A stretch of 64,000 nt of DNA from Aquipseudomonas ullengensis (GTDB lineage Bacteria; Pseudomonadota; Gammaproteobacteria; Pseudomonadales; Pseudomonadaceae): contig NZ_JACJUD010000002.1 of assembly GCF_014174475.1 (NCBI RefSeq), forward strand, positions 62,001 to 126,000. The letters run 5' to 3'. Shown piece by piece: positions 36,569 through 45,835 of this stretch. Positions within the stretch are counted from its first letter, which is position 1, and each line of letters opens with the position of its first letter. Both the position numbers and the translations under genes were made by a program. A model generated the notes under the pieces. That model saw nothing but the letters and a program-made list of their open reading frames with translations. It was not told where the DNA came from and ran no database searches.

Positions 36569-38533
36569 TCAGAGCTGGAACTGCGCCACCAGTTGTTCCT
36601 GGCTGCCGGCTACCCGGCGCAGGTGTTCGCCGCAGTCGCGGGTGTGCGCGGCGGTCTGGCGGTTCTCGCCGGTCATGTCGCTGAGGCGGTGCATGTGCTG
36701 GTTGACCTCATGGGTGGTGGCCGCTTGCTCCTCGGCCGCCGCGGCAATCTGGAAGGCCAGGGCATGCACGCCTTGCAGCGAGTCGTCGAGGTGGCTCAGC
36801 GAGCCGAGCACCGCCTGGGTTTCGTCTTCCAGCGCGCGGGCTTGTTCGGTAGCGCCCTGCATGCTGGCCTGGGCCTGATCCGAGGACGCGCCGAGGGCGC
36901 CGACGATGGTGACGATTTCCTCGGTAGCGGTGCGCGTGCGCAGCGCCAGGTTGCGTACCTCGTCGGCGACCACGGCAAAGCCGCGCCCGGCCTCGCCGGC
37001 ACGCGCTGCCTCGATGGCGGCATTCAGGGCCAGCAGGTTCGTCTGCTCGGCGATGGCGCGAATCACCCCGAGTACCGAGCTGATCTGCTGGCTGTCGTTG
37101 GCCAGCGCCTGCACCACCTGATCGGAATTGCGCAGGCCGGCGAGCAACTGGTCCTGGCGGCCGATCATCTGTTGCAGGGTGCCCTGCATGGTGGCGAAGG
37201 CCTGGCGCGCGGCGGCGCTGCCGTCGGCGCTCTGGCTGGCGTTGGCGGCGATTTCCTGCACGGTGGCGGACATCTGGTCGACCGCGCTGACCACCATTTC
37301 CAGTGACTCCTGCTGCTGGTCGAGGCGGTTGCTGGTCTGCCCGGCGGCGCCGAGGATATCGCCACTGGCGTCACCCACCGCCTGGCTGGCCTGGCGCAGG
37401 CGCTCGACCACTTCACGCCAGGCGTTGGCCATTTCGTGCAGGGCTTGCATCAGGCCGCTGTGCTCGGCGCTGTCGCCACTCAGGCGCAGTTCGCCGGCGG
37501 CCAGGCGGCGGGCGAGGGCGGCCATGTTGCTCGGTTCGCCGCCCAGCGGGCGCATCACGCTGCGGCTGATCAGCCAGGTGGCGATGGCCACGCCGAGCAT
37601 GGTCAGCGCGGCGAGTAGCAGCACTTGCCACATCAGCTTGCGCACCGGGGCGAAGGCCTGGTCCTGGTCCATCTCGGCGACCAGGGCCCAGCGCATGCCG
37701 TCCAGATCCAGGGGGACGAAGGCCTTGAGCACCGCCTGGCCGTCCAGCCCGGCTTCCACCAGGCGCCCGTGCTGCCCGGCCAGGGCCTGCTCGATGGCCT
37801 TGCCCGGCAGGGCGGCGGCCAGTTGGTCGGCGCGCTGGACCTGGTGATCGGGGAAGCGCACCGAGTCCGAACGCAGGCGGCTGTCGGCACCCACCAGGTA
37901 GGTCTCGCCCGCCTCACCGAGCCCCTGGCGGGTCTGCATCACGTCGTTGAGCGCATCCAGCGGCAGCTCCAGCACCAGCAGCAACTGCAGTTCGCCATCG
38001 CTCATCACCGGCGCGGCGAGCAACTGGCTGGGGATCTGCTCGGCGCCGTTGGGCGTCAGGTCGCTGATCTGCGCTTGCTGGCTGTCCAGGCCGCTGCGTG
38101 CCAGGCGGCCCAGCGGGGTGTCGCGCCAGGCGGGGTCGCCGAGGTTCTGCTGGTAGTCGGGGCCGCGCAGCACGCTGAACAGCACCTTGCCGTCGCGGTC
38201 GACCAGCTTGAGGTCGCGGTAGCCGAAGGTCTTGATGAAGTTCTCGAAGATCGGCCGGTCGTAGTTGCTGGTGCTGACCAGCGCCGTGGAGTCCAGCCCT
38301 GCGTAGCTGGTGCCGAGGTTGCTGGCCAGAGTGGCGAGCTGGTTGTGGCGTGATTGCCAGTTATCTTGCAACTGGCGCTGTTTGATATTCGCTACGGCCT
38401 CCAGGGCATTCAAGGTCTGCTCCTGAAGGGCATGACTGGCCTGGCGATAGACCGTGAAGGCCATCGCCAACACAGGAATTAGACCGATCAGTAGAAAACT
38501 GATCGCAAGCTTGGCGCGCAACGGCATGTCCAA
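36569..38533 (-). CDS. methyl-accepting chemotaxis protein
   Basis: 654 residues. A first membrane helix ([21 protein letters not shown]) is followed by a long periplasmic double-CACHE-type sensor (about 30-290), a second helix near 300, a HAMP domain and a cytoplasmic signalling tip. The hairpin tip segment [19 protein letters not shown] and the adjacent [15 protein letters not shown] are intact. Methylation helices are rich in Gln/Glu. No C-terminal CheR-binding pentapeptide is present. The ligand is unknown. It is transcribed alone. Confidence 0.93.
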   Translation of the reverse strand: MDMPLRAKLAISFLLIGLIPVLAMAFTVYRQASHALQEQTLNALEAVANIKQRQLQDNWQSRHNQLATLASNLGTSYAGLDSTALVSTSNYDRPIFENFIKTFGYRDLKLVDRDGKVLFSVLRGPDYQQNLGDPAWRDTPLGRLARSGLDSQQAQISDLTPNGAEQIPSQLLAAPVMSDGELQLLLVLELPLDALNDVMQTRQGLGEAGETYLVGADSRLRSDSVRFPDHQVQRADQLAAALPGKAIEQALAGQHGRLVEAGLDGQAVLKAFVPLDLDGMRWALVAEMDQDQAFAPVRKLMWQVLLLAALTMLGVAIATWLISRSVMRPLGGEPSNMAALARRLAAGELRLSGDSAEHSGLMQALHEMANAWREVVERLRQASQAVGDASGDILGAAGQTSNRLDQQQESLEMVVSAVDQMSATVQEIAANASQSADGSAAARQAFATMQGTLQQMIGRQDQLLAGLRNSDQVVQALANDSQQISSVLGVIRAIAEQTNLLALNAAIEAARAGEAGRGFAVVADEVRNLALRTRTATEEIVTIVGALGASSDQAQASMQGATEQARALEDETQAVLGSLSHLDDSLQGVHALAFQIAAAAEEQAATTHEVNQHMHRLSDMTGENRQTAAHTRDCGEHLRRVAGSQEQLVAQFQL

Positions 38534-38728
38534 CGACTCCGCGGGTAGATGGGTGACAAATGGGGGTAAACGTCAAATATTTTGCAAGAACCGTGCAAAT
38601 TTATTAACAACTGTCAAAAAAAACGAGCAGGCGGCTGCAAGGCCGCCATTCTGGCCGCAGGAGCAACAGTCAGAAGCCTTGGCGGCTGCTAGAGTCGCAG
38701 GCACAACAAGACCCCAGGGGGCTGACGA

Positions 38729-39718
38729 ATGAAGATTCTGGTAACGGGTGCGAGCGGATTCATTGGCGGGCGCTTTGCCCGCTTCGCGCTGGAGCAGGGC
38801 CTGGCGGTCCGCATCAATGGGCGCCGCCCGGAAGCGGTCGAGCACCTGACCAAACGTGGTGCGGAATTCGTCCAGGGCGACCTGAGCGACACCGATCTGG
38901 TGCACAAGCTGTGCCGCGATGTCGAGATGGTGGTGCACTGCGCCGGCTCGGTGGGTTCCTGGGGCACCCGCGAGCATTTCCACCTGGGCAACGTCACGCT
39001 GACCCAGAACGTCATCGAAGGCTGCCTGGGGCAGAAGGTGCGGCGCCTGGTGCACCTGTCGTCACCCTCGGTGTACTTCGATGGCCAGTCGCATATCGGC
39101 CTGCGCGAAGAACAGGTGCCGAAGAAGTTCGTCGATCACTACGGCGCGACCAAGTTCATCGCCGAACAGAAGGTCATGGAAGCGCAGGAGTTCGGCCTGG
39201 AAGTGATTGCCCTGCGTCCGCGCTTCGTCACCGGCGCTGGCGACACCAGCATCTTCCCGCGGCTGATCGAGATGCACCGCAAGGGCCGCCTGATGATGAT
39301 CGGCAATGGCCTGAACAAGGTCGACTTCACCAGCATGCAGAACCTCAACGACGCCCTGTTCAGCAGCCTGCTGGCCGCCGGGCCGGCGCTGGGCAAGGTG
39401 TACAACATCAGCAATGGCACGCCGGTGCCGCTGTGGGATGCGGTCAACTTCGTCTTGCGCCAGTTCGACCTGGCGCCGGTGACCAAACACATGCCCTACG
39501 GCGTGGCCTACTCGGCCGCGGTGCTCAACGAGACGATCTGCAAGCTGCTGCCGGGGCGTCCGGAGCCAGGTTTGTTTCGTCTTGGCGTGGCGGTGATGGC
39601 GCGCGACTTCTCCCTGGATATCAGCCGCGCGCGGCAGTACCTGGACTACGACCCGCAGGTGAGTGTGTGGACCGCGCTGGAGGAGTTCTGCAACTGGTGG
39701 AAAGTACAGGGGCGATAG
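38729..39718 (+). CDS. NAD-dependent epimerase/dehydratase (extended SDR)
   Basis: 329 residues. The NAD-binding GASGFIGG is near residue 8 and the SDR active-site motif YGATK near residue 139. The catalytic Ser lies in HLSSPSVYF. It belongs to the extended SDR group that includes 3-beta-hydroxysteroid-dehydrogenase-like and sugar epimerase proteins. The substrate is unknown. It is transcribed alone, after an AT-rich leader and an AGGGGG ribosome site. Confidence 0.87.
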   Translation: MKILVTGASGFIGGRFARFALEQGLAVRINGRRPEAVEHLTKRGAEFVQGDLSDTDLVHKLCRDVEMVVHCAGSVGSWGTREHFHLGNVTLTQNVIEGCLGQKVRRLVHLSSPSVYFDGQSHIGLREEQVPKKFVDHYGATKFIAEQKVMEAQEFGLEVIALRPRFVTGAGDTSIFPRLIEMHRKGRLMMIGNGLNKVDFTSMQNLNDALFSSLLAAGPALGKVYNISNGTPVPLWDAVNFVLRQFDLAPVTKHMPYGVAYSAAVLNETICKLLPGRPEPGLFRLGVAVMARDFSLDISRARQYLDYDPQVSVWTALEEFCNWWKVQGR

Positions 39719-39743
39719 GCCGCGCCGGGCTTATTCCAGCAAG

Positions 39744-39805
39744 GTAGCCCGGACTTCAGTCCGGGAGGCGCTCATTTGTTTCTCCCGGACTGAAGTCCGG
39801 GCTAC
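39744..39805. repeat. GTAGCCCGGACTTCAG long palindrome
   Basis: GTAGCCCGGACTTCAGTCCG opens the left arm (39744-39766) and its mirror closes at 39783-39805. The arms are about 23 bases. It is the same family as 36446-36471. Confidence 0.75.
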
Positions 39806-39915
39806 GGGGGCATCGCCAACTGCGGTTATCAGCCCGTCCAGCCTTATACCCAGTCAACCCAGCCTGACCCGGCGGGCGACCTATACTGGCCCTTAAAGCC
39901 AGCGAGGAAGTCCGC

Positions 39916-40938
39916 ATGTTCACCATGATGGAAAGCGCCCGGCTCGAAGCCCTGCACCTGGCGCAAGACCCCGTCACCGGCCTCAAGGCCATTATCGCCA
40001 TCCACAACACCCGCCTCGGCCCGGCCCTGGGAGGGTGCCGCTATCTCGCCTACCCCGATACCGACAGCGCCGTGCGCGACGCCATCCGCCTGGCCCAGGG
40101 TATGAGCTACAAGGCGGCGCTGGCCGGCCTGGAGCAGGGCGGGGGCAAGGCGGTGATCATCCGCCCGGCGCATGTCGACAACCGTGGCGCGCTGTTCGAA
40201 GCCTTTGGCCGCATGATCGAGACGCTCAAGGGCGGCTACATCACTGCGGTGGACAGCGGCACCTCCAGCGCCGACATGGACTGCATCGCCCAGTTCACCC
40301 AGCACGTCACCAGCACCACGACCGCTGGCGACCCCTCGCCGCACACAGCCATGGGCGTGTTCGCCGGTATTCGCGCCACCGCCCTGGCGCGGCTTGGCAG
40401 CGACGATCTGCAGGGCCTGCGCGTGGCCATACAGGGCCTGGGCAACGTCGGCTATGCCCTGGCCGAGCAGTTGGCCGCCTCCGGGGTGGAGTTGTATGTC
40501 AGCGACCTCGATCCCGGCCGCGTGCAACTGGCGGCGGAGGAGCTGGGGGCGCACCCGGTCAGCAGCGAAGACCTGCTCGGCACCCCCTGCGACATCCTCG
40601 CGCCGTGCGGCCTGGGCGGTGTGCTCAACAGCCATACCGTCGGCGAGCTGCACTGCGCGGCCGTGGCGGGGGCGGCCAACAACCAGCTGGCCAGCAACGA
40701 AATCGCCGACGAGCTGGAGTCGCGCGGCATCCTCTACGCACCCGACTATGTGATCAATTCTGGCGGGCTGATCTACGTCGCGCTCAAGCACCGTGAGCAA
40801 TCTCTCGCCGCGATCACTGCGCACCTGTCGAAGATCGGATTACGCTTGACCGAAATCTATGGCCACGCGCAGGCTGACAAACGTTCACCGGCGCGCGTCG
40901 CCGATGCGCTGGCCGAACGCCTGCTTTACGGCAGCTAA
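39916..40938 (+). CDS. ldh: leucine dehydrogenase (Glu/Leu/Phe/Val dehydrogenase family)
   Basis: 340 residues. The N-terminal domain has ALGGCRYL and QGMSYKAALAGLEQGGGKAV, with the catalytic Lys in the second. The NAD-binding motif is IQGLGNVGYALAEQL near residue 175. It deaminates leucine and other branched-chain amino acids to 2-oxo acids. It lies upstream of a 2-oxo acid dehydrogenase set on the same strand, so the 2-oxo acid can pass straight to that complex. Confidence 0.9.
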   Translation: MFTMMESARLEALHLAQDPVTGLKAIIAIHNTRLGPALGGCRYLAYPDTDSAVRDAIRLAQGMSYKAALAGLEQGGGKAVIIRPAHVDNRGALFEAFGRMIETLKGGYITAVDSGTSSADMDCIAQFTQHVTSTTTAGDPSPHTAMGVFAGIRATALARLGSDDLQGLRVAIQGLGNVGYALAEQLAASGVELYVSDLDPGRVQLAAEELGAHPVSSEDLLGTPCDILAPCGLGGVLNSHTVGELHCAAVAGAANNQLASNEIADELESRGILYAPDYVINSGGLIYVALKHREQSLAAITAHLSKIGLRLTEIYGHAQADKRSPARVADALAERLLYGS

Positions 40939-41067
40939 GCCCCTACCCGGGGCGGCGCTGCCGGCAGACCGAGTGCGAACTTCGCCCTGGGTCGACACAG
41001 TCCCGCCGCCACAAGCAGCGGGGTACACCCCTCACACCTATCCGGTGTGTTGATAGGAAAGCGTGCT

Positions 41068-42165
41068 ATGACCTCTAACAAGATCGACCTTGCGTATACC
41101 CGCTATCTAGCGCCCGACGGCCGCCTCACCGGCGAGCTCCCAGCCTGGGCCGACGACTTCAACCTGCTCACCCGCCTGTACCGGCAAATGGTCCTCACCC
41201 GCCTGTTCGACCTCAAGGCGGTGGCCCTGCAACGCACCGGTCGCATCGGCACCTACGCACCCACCCTCGGCCAGGAAGCCATTGGCGTCGCCATCGGCAG
41301 CCTGATGGCGCGCGAAGACGTGCTGGTGCCGTACTACCGCGACACCGGCGTGCAGCTGATGCGCGGCGTGAAGATGGAGGAAATCCTCCTCTACTGGGGC
41401 GGCGACGAGCGCGGCAGCGTCTACGTCGACCCGGCGGTGCAGCAGGACTTCCCGCTGTGCGTGCCGATCGCCACCCAGTCGCTGCATGCCTGTGGCGTGG
41501 CCACGGCGTTCAAGATCCGTGGCGAACACCGGGTCGCCGTGACCACCTGCGGCGACGGCGCCACCAGCAAGGGCGACTTCCTCGAAGCGCTTAACGTGGC
41601 CGGTGCCTGGCAACTGCCGGTGGTCTTCGTGATCAACAACAACCAGTGGGCCATCTCCACCCCGCGGCGCATCCAGAGTGGCGCGCCGAGCCTGGCGCAG
41701 AAGGCCATCGGCGCCGGCTTCCAGGGCGAACAGGTGGACGGCAACGACATCCTTGCCGTCTACGACCGCATGCAGATCGCCCTCGAACGGGCGCGCCAGG
41801 GCAAGGGCCCGGTGCTGCTGGAATGCCTCAGCTACCGCCTGGGTGACCACACCACTGCCGACGACGCCACCCGCTACCGCAGCGCCGAGGAGGTGAAAAA
41901 GGCCTGGGAGGAAGAACCGATCAAACGGCTGCAAACCTACCTGGCCAGCCAGGGCGTGTGGGACGAGGGCCGCGAGCAGGCCCTGGTCAGCGAATGCCAG
42001 GCGCTGGTGCAGCAGGCGGTGGATGCCTTCGAGAGCGCCGGCACCCAGCCGGTGACCTCGGTGATCGACCACGTCTATGCACAGTGGCCGGCGGCCCTGG
42101 CCGAGCAGCGCGAGATGCTGCTGGAGCGGGCGGCGCGTCGCGCAGGAGGGCTGCATCATGAGTGA
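41068..42165 (+). CDS. 2-oxo acid dehydrogenase E1 component, alpha subunit
   Basis: 365 residues. The thiamine diphosphate motif GDGATSKGDFLEAL ... NNNQWAIS (about residues 165-200) is complete, and the YYRDTGVQLMRG segment near residue 90 fits the branched-chain/pyruvate E1alpha group. With the beta subunit it decarboxylates a 2-oxo acid and passes the acyl group to the E2 lipoyl arm. It overlaps the beta-subunit gene by eight bases. The specific substrate (pyruvate or branched-chain) is not decided by sequence; the leucine dehydrogenase upstream favours branched-chain. Confidence 0.93.
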   Translation: MTSNKIDLAYTRYLAPDGRLTGELPAWADDFNLLTRLYRQMVLTRLFDLKAVALQRTGRIGTYAPTLGQEAIGVAIGSLMAREDVLVPYYRDTGVQLMRGVKMEEILLYWGGDERGSVYVDPAVQQDFPLCVPIATQSLHACGVATAFKIRGEHRVAVTTCGDGATSKGDFLEALNVAGAWQLPVVFVINNNQWAISTPRRIQSGAPSLAQKAIGAGFQGEQVDGNDILAVYDRMQIALERARQGKGPVLLECLSYRLGDHTTADDATRYRSAEEVKKAWEEEPIKRLQTYLASQGVWDEGREQALVSECQALVQQAVDAFESAGTQPVTSVIDHVYAQWPAALAEQREMLLERAARRAGGLHHE

Positions 42166-43147
42166 GATGAAGAAGTATGCCCTGCTCGATGCGGTCAACC
42201 TGGCCCTGCACCGGGCGATGCAGGAGGACGACAACGTGGTGGTGCTCGGCGAGGACGTCGGCGTCAACGGCGGGGTGTTCCGCGCCACTGCCGGGCTGCG
42301 CGATGCCTTCGGCTTCAAGCGGGTGATCGACACGCCACTGGCCGAAACCATGATTGCCGGGCTGTCGGTGGGCATGGCTGCGCAAGGCCTGAAACCGGTG
42401 ATGGAGATCCAGTTCCTCGGCTTCATCTTTGCCGCCATGGAGCACCTGGTGACCCACGCCAGCCGCCTGCGCAATCGCACCCGCGGGCGCCTGAGCTGCC
42501 CGATGGTGCTGCGCAGCCCGATGGGCGCCGGTATCCGTGCGCCGGAGCACCACAGCGAAAGCACCGAGGCACTGTTCGCCCATGTGCCGGGGCTGCGCGT
42601 GGTCATCCCGTCCTCGCCGGCACGCGCCTATGGCCTGCTGCTGGCGGCCATCGACGATCCCGATCCGGTGATCTTCCTCGAACCGACCCGGCTCTATCGG
42701 ATGAACCCGCAACCGCTGGTCGACGACGGCAAGCGCCTGCCGCTGGACAGTTGCTTCACCCTGCGCGAGGGCAGCGACATCACCCTGATCAGTTGGGGCG
42801 CCAGCGTGCAGGAAACCCTGCAGGCCGCCGACCGTCTGGCCGAGCAGGGCGTGTCTGCCGAGGTGATCGACGTCGCCTGCATCAAGCCGCTGGACCTCGA
42901 CACCCTCGAGGCCTCGGTGCGCAAGACCGGGCGCTGCGTGATCGTGCACGAGGCGCCGAAGTCCTGCGGGGTGGGTGCGGAGATCGCCGCCAGTTTGTAC
43001 GAGCGGGCGCTGCTGGATTTGCAGGCGCCGATCCAGCGGGTCGCCGCGCCGGATATCCCGCCGCCGCTGTACCGCCTGGAGCAGCTGTACATCCCCGGCG
43101 TCGAGGACATCCTCGCGGCCTGCGACAGCACCCTCAACTACGCATAA
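42158..43147 (+). CDS. 2-oxo acid dehydrogenase E1 component, beta subunit
   Basis: 329 residues. Family segments are intact: VVLGEDVGVNGGVFRAT near residue 25, PLAETMIAGLSVGMAAQGLKPVMEIQF near residue 60, and SPMGAGIRAPEHHSES near residue 120. The C-terminal transketolase fold carries SWGASVQETLQAADRL. The start is ATG 42158, inside the end of the alpha gene. An alternative ATG at 42167 is possible. Confidence 0.93.
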   Translation: MSEMKKYALLDAVNLALHRAMQEDDNVVVLGEDVGVNGGVFRATAGLRDAFGFKRVIDTPLAETMIAGLSVGMAAQGLKPVMEIQFLGFIFAAMEHLVTHASRLRNRTRGRLSCPMVLRSPMGAGIRAPEHHSESTEALFAHVPGLRVVIPSSPARAYGLLLAAIDDPDPVIFLEPTRLYRMNPQPLVDDGKRLPLDSCFTLREGSDITLISWGASVQETLQAADRLAEQGVSAEVIDVACIKPLDLDTLEASVRKTGRCVIVHEAPKSCGVGAEIAASLYERALLDLQAPIQRVAAPDIPPPLYRLEQLYIPGVEDILAACDSTLNYA

Positions 43148-43152
43148 CAACT

Positions 43153-43173
43153 CCCTCTCCCTCCGGGAGAGGG
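43153..43173. repeat. CCCTCTCCC palindrome within the oxo acid dehydrogenase operon
   Basis: CCCTCTCCC and GGGAGAGGG flank TCC, followed by TTGGGGTGAGGG. It is the same family as 11501-11535 and sits in the 105-base gap between the E1beta and E2 genes. Confidence 0.7.
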
Positions 43174-43252
43174 TTGGGGTGAGGGCGGAGGCCGCGTACA
43201 GGCTTTGCCATCTCCCCCCTCCATGGAGAGAGCGGAGAAAAGGAGAACAACA

Positions 43253-44362
43253 ATGAAATACTTCAAATTGCCCGACCTGGGCGAAGGCCTGCAGGAAGCC
43301 GAGATCGTCGAATGGCACGTCAAGGCCGGCGATACGGTGAAGGCCGACCAGCTGCTGGTTTCGGTGGAAACCGCCAAGGCCATCGTCGATATCCCGGCGC
43401 CCTATGACGGCGTGGTGAGCAAGACCTTTGGCGGCGAGGGCGACATCCTGCATGTCGGCGAGCCGCTGCTGGCCTACGAGGGCGAGGAGGACGCCGGCAC
43501 CGTGGTTGGGCGCCTGGAGGGTGGCTATGCCAAGCAGGAGGACAGCTTCTTCGTCGGTGCCGCCCCCTCGACCCGCGAACACCTGGCGCCGCGCGCCACG
43601 CCGGCGGTGCGCCAATTGGCACGCAAGCTCGGCGTCGAGCTGGCCGGCCTGAGCGGCAGCGGCGCCGATGGCCTGGTCACCAGTGCCGATGTGGAAGCGG
43701 CGGCGCAGACCGCGCGCGACAAGTTCGGCGGTGAGCGCCTGCGCGGGGTACGCCGCAGCATGGCGATCAACATGGCCAAATCCCATGCCGAAGTGGTGCC
43801 GGTGACCATCTACGGTGACGCTGACCTGCACCGCTGGGGCAGCGCGCGCGACCCGCTGATCCGCCTGGCCAAGGCCATCGCCCACGCTTGCACGGTGGAA
43901 CCGGTGCTCAATAGCTGGTTCGACGGCAAGGGCTTGTCGATCCGCCAGCACGACAAGCTCGACCTGGGCATTGCCGTGGATACCCCGGACGGCCTGTTCG
44001 TACCGGTGCTGCGCAATGTCGGCGAGCGTGATGCGGCGGACCTCAAGGAGGGCATGGCGCGCCTGCGTGCGGACGTCAAAGCGCGCTCGATCCCGCCGCA
44101 GGAAATGATGGGCGCGACCATCACCCTGTCCAACTTCGGCACCCTGTTCGGTCGTTACGCCAACCCCATCGTGGTACCGCCACAGGTGGCGATCATCGGT
44201 GCCGGCGGCATTCGTGACGAGGTGGTGGCCTGGGAGGGCAAGCCGGCGGTGCACGCGATCCTGCCGCTGTCGCTGACCTTCGATCATCGCGCGGCCACGG
44301 GCGGCGAGGCGGCGCGCTTCCTCAAGGCGCTGGTGGCGGCACTGGAGGAGCCACAGGACTGA
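43253..44362 (+). CDS. dihydrolipoyl acyltransferase (E2)
   Basis: 369 residues. One N-terminal lipoyl domain carries Lys42 in VSVETAKAIVDIP. A peripheral-subunit-binding domain (PAVRQLARKLGVELAGLSGSG, about 115-135) is next, then the catalytic domain. The usual active-site motif DHR-x-x-D-G reads DHRAATGG: His345 is kept but the Asp (or Asn) position is Thr349. The variant could lower activity or mark a subfamily. The E3 gene is not in the window. A strong terminator hairpin follows at 44465. Confidence 0.9.
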   Translation: MKYFKLPDLGEGLQEAEIVEWHVKAGDTVKADQLLVSVETAKAIVDIPAPYDGVVSKTFGGEGDILHVGEPLLAYEGEEDAGTVVGRLEGGYAKQEDSFFVGAAPSTREHLAPRATPAVRQLARKLGVELAGLSGSGADGLVTSADVEAAAQTARDKFGGERLRGVRRSMAINMAKSHAEVVPVTIYGDADLHRWGSARDPLIRLAKAIAHACTVEPVLNSWFDGKGLSIRQHDKLDLGIAVDTPDGLFVPVLRNVGERDAADLKEGMARLRADVKARSIPPQEMMGATITLSNFGTLFGRYANPIVVPPQVAIIGAGGIRDEVVAWEGKPAVHAILPLSLTFDHRAATGGEAARFLKALVAALEEPQD

Positions 44363-44374
44363 GCCTTTAAACAC

Positions 44375-44440
44375 CGTCATTCCCGCGTAGGCGGGAAACC
44401 AGAGAGTCTGTCGCGCCTGGGCTCCCGACTTCGCGGGAGC
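44375..44440. repeat. CGTCATTCCCGC dispersed repeat
   Basis: TTCCCGC-GTAG-GCGGGAA is followed by GCTCCCG ... CGGGAGC (44421-44440). The paired hairpins match a common proteobacterial repeat that starts CGTCATTCCCGC. Found downstream of E2. Confidence 0.7.
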
Positions 44441-44464
44441 GACGTTAAATTTTCCAGGTTCGAG

Positions 44465-44497
44465 AAACGCCCACGGCAGCGATGCCGTGGGCGTTTT
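44465..44497 (+). terminator. terminator of the oxo acid dehydrogenase operon
   Basis: AAACGCCCACGGCA and TGCCGTGGGCGTTT pair perfectly around GCGA and end in TTTT. Confidence 0.88.
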
Positions 44498-44523
44498 GCT
44501 TCAGTGCTCGGGTGGAGGTCGCT

Positions 44524-44604
44524 GGTGGATAAGCAGAGCGTTATCCACCCTACGTCGACGTGTCAGGCCCTGTAGGGTGGAAAACTGCGCAGCATTTTCC
44601 ACCC
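44524..44604. repeat. GTAGGGTGGA-type hairpin pair
   Basis: GGTGGATAA ... TTATCCACC (44524-44549) is followed by GGGTGGAAAA ... TTTTCCACCC (44575-44604). This is a dispersed Pseudomonas palindrome. It ends just before the DMT transporter stop codon, so it may help terminate that gene. Confidence 0.7.
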
Positions 44605-44611
44605 GTTGCCT

Positions 44612-45469
44612 TCAGCGCGTCTGACGAAACACCAGCGCCAGGCCAAGCAGGATCGCGCCCATGCCGACCAGGCTGAGCATGGGCATGCGGTTGCCGAGGA
44701 ACAGGTAGTCCATCGCCGCCGTCACACCCGGCACCAGGTAGAACAGGCTGGTGACGTTGACCAGATTGCCGGCGCGGATCAGTCGGTACAGCAGCAACTG
44801 CGCCACTACCGAAATCACCAGGCCCAGCCACAGCAGCGGGACCAGGAACTCCAGCGACCATTCGACACTGAAGGGCTTGAATGGCAGGAACAGTGCGAAC
44901 AGCAGCAGGCTGACCAGGTACTGCAGCGGCAGGGTCTGCATCGGCGTTTGCTGCGAGCCCTTCTGCAGGATGGCGCCGAGGGTCATGCTGCCCAGTGCCA
45001 GCAGCGCATAGCCGGCACCGGCCACTGACACCCGCGCTAGGGCGATGCTCTGCCACACCACCAGCACCAGTCCGAGCAGGGCCAGCCCGAGGCCGAGCAG
45101 GCGCGGTAGCGAGGCGCGCCGCTCCAGCAGCATCAGGGTGAGGATCGGCTGCACGCCCAGCACGGTGGCCAGGACGCCGGGCGTGATGCCGTGGTCCAGC
45201 GCCAGCAGGTAGCCCAGCGAATACCCGCCAATCAGCAGCAGGCCGGTACCCGCGGTACGCAGGCGCTGGCCCGGGGCGGGCAGCCAGCTTCGGCTCCAGC
45301 AACCGATCAGGGCCAGCACCAGCAGCGCCAGGGCGAAACGCAGGATCAGGAAGGCGAAGGCGGAAGCATGATCCAGGCCCAGCCGCGCAAAGATTGCGCC
45401 GCTGCTCCAGAGCAGGACGAACAGGGTGGTCGAGGCAAGCGTGCCCCAGGCGTTGTTATTGACTTGCAT
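44612..45469 (-). CDS. EamA/DMT-family transporter
   Basis: 285 residues, ten predicted membrane helices in two EamA repeats. FARLGLDHASAFAFLILRFALALLVL marks the first and LLLYRLIRAGNLVNVTSLFYLVPGVTA the second. It probably exports an amino acid or metabolite, but the substrate is unknown. The start is ATG 45469. A long 5' leader (to about 45760) precedes it and contains a small Pro-rich ORF. Confidence 0.87.
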   Translation of the reverse strand: MQVNNNAWGTLASTTLFVLLWSSGAIFARLGLDHASAFAFLILRFALALLVLALIGCWSRSWLPAPGQRLRTAGTGLLLIGGYSLGYLLALDHGITPGVLATVLGVQPILTLMLLERRASLPRLLGLGLALLGLVLVVWQSIALARVSVAGAGYALLALGSMTLGAILQKGSQQTPMQTLPLQYLVSLLLFALFLPFKPFSVEWSLEFLVPLLWLGLVISVVAQLLLYRLIRAGNLVNVTSLFYLVPGVTAAMDYLFLGNRMPMLSLVGMGAILLGLALVFRQTR

Positions 45470-45561
45470 GATGGATACCTGTCGAAAGCGCTAACGGCTT
45501 CACCGACTGCGCAGGGCGCAGATGACCGTGGAGGTCGGGGAAAGCGGGTTTCCGGGCTGAG

Positions 45562-45720
45562 TCAGCCGGCGGGAGCGAACGGCGGAGGCGGCGGGGAGCC
45601 GGCTCGGCCTGCGCGGGGAGGCGAGACAGGTGGGGCGATGGACCGGGCAGCAGCACGCGCGTGATGGCCGACGGTGTCGGTGATCGTGGCAGGCGTGAGG
45701 GGGAGGCTGTTGCTGGTCAT
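45562..45720 (-). CDS. possible Pro-rich leader peptide, 52 codons
   Basis: An ATG at 45720 opens a 52-codon frame that ends in TGA at 45562. The C-terminal third contains SPPPPPFAPAG, a run of five prolines that would stall ribosomes without EF-P; HHARAAAR lies in the middle. It lies 92 bases upstream of a DMT transporter on the same strand. Leader-peptide control is speculation, and the ribosome-binding site is weak. This annotates part of the 366-base gap between the transporter and yebG. Confidence 0.25.
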   Translation of the reverse strand: MTSNSLPLTPATITDTVGHHARAAARSIAPPVSPPRAGRAGSPPPPPFAPAG

Positions 45721-45798
45721 GACATTGGTCCGCAGTGGAGAGCCTTGCAGGGCCCGTCGAAACTAGCGTTTCCTGGCTGGACGGTCAATCTTTGCTGG

Positions 45799-45828
45799 CT
45801 TGCCGCGCGCTGTGTGGCGCGCGGCAAG
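45799..45828 (-). terminator. yebG downstream hairpin
   Basis: CTTGCCGCGCGC and GCGCGCGGCAAG pair around TGTGTG, seven bases after the yebG stop codon. No long T-run follows. Confidence 0.6.
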
Positions 45829-45835
45829 TTGGGGG

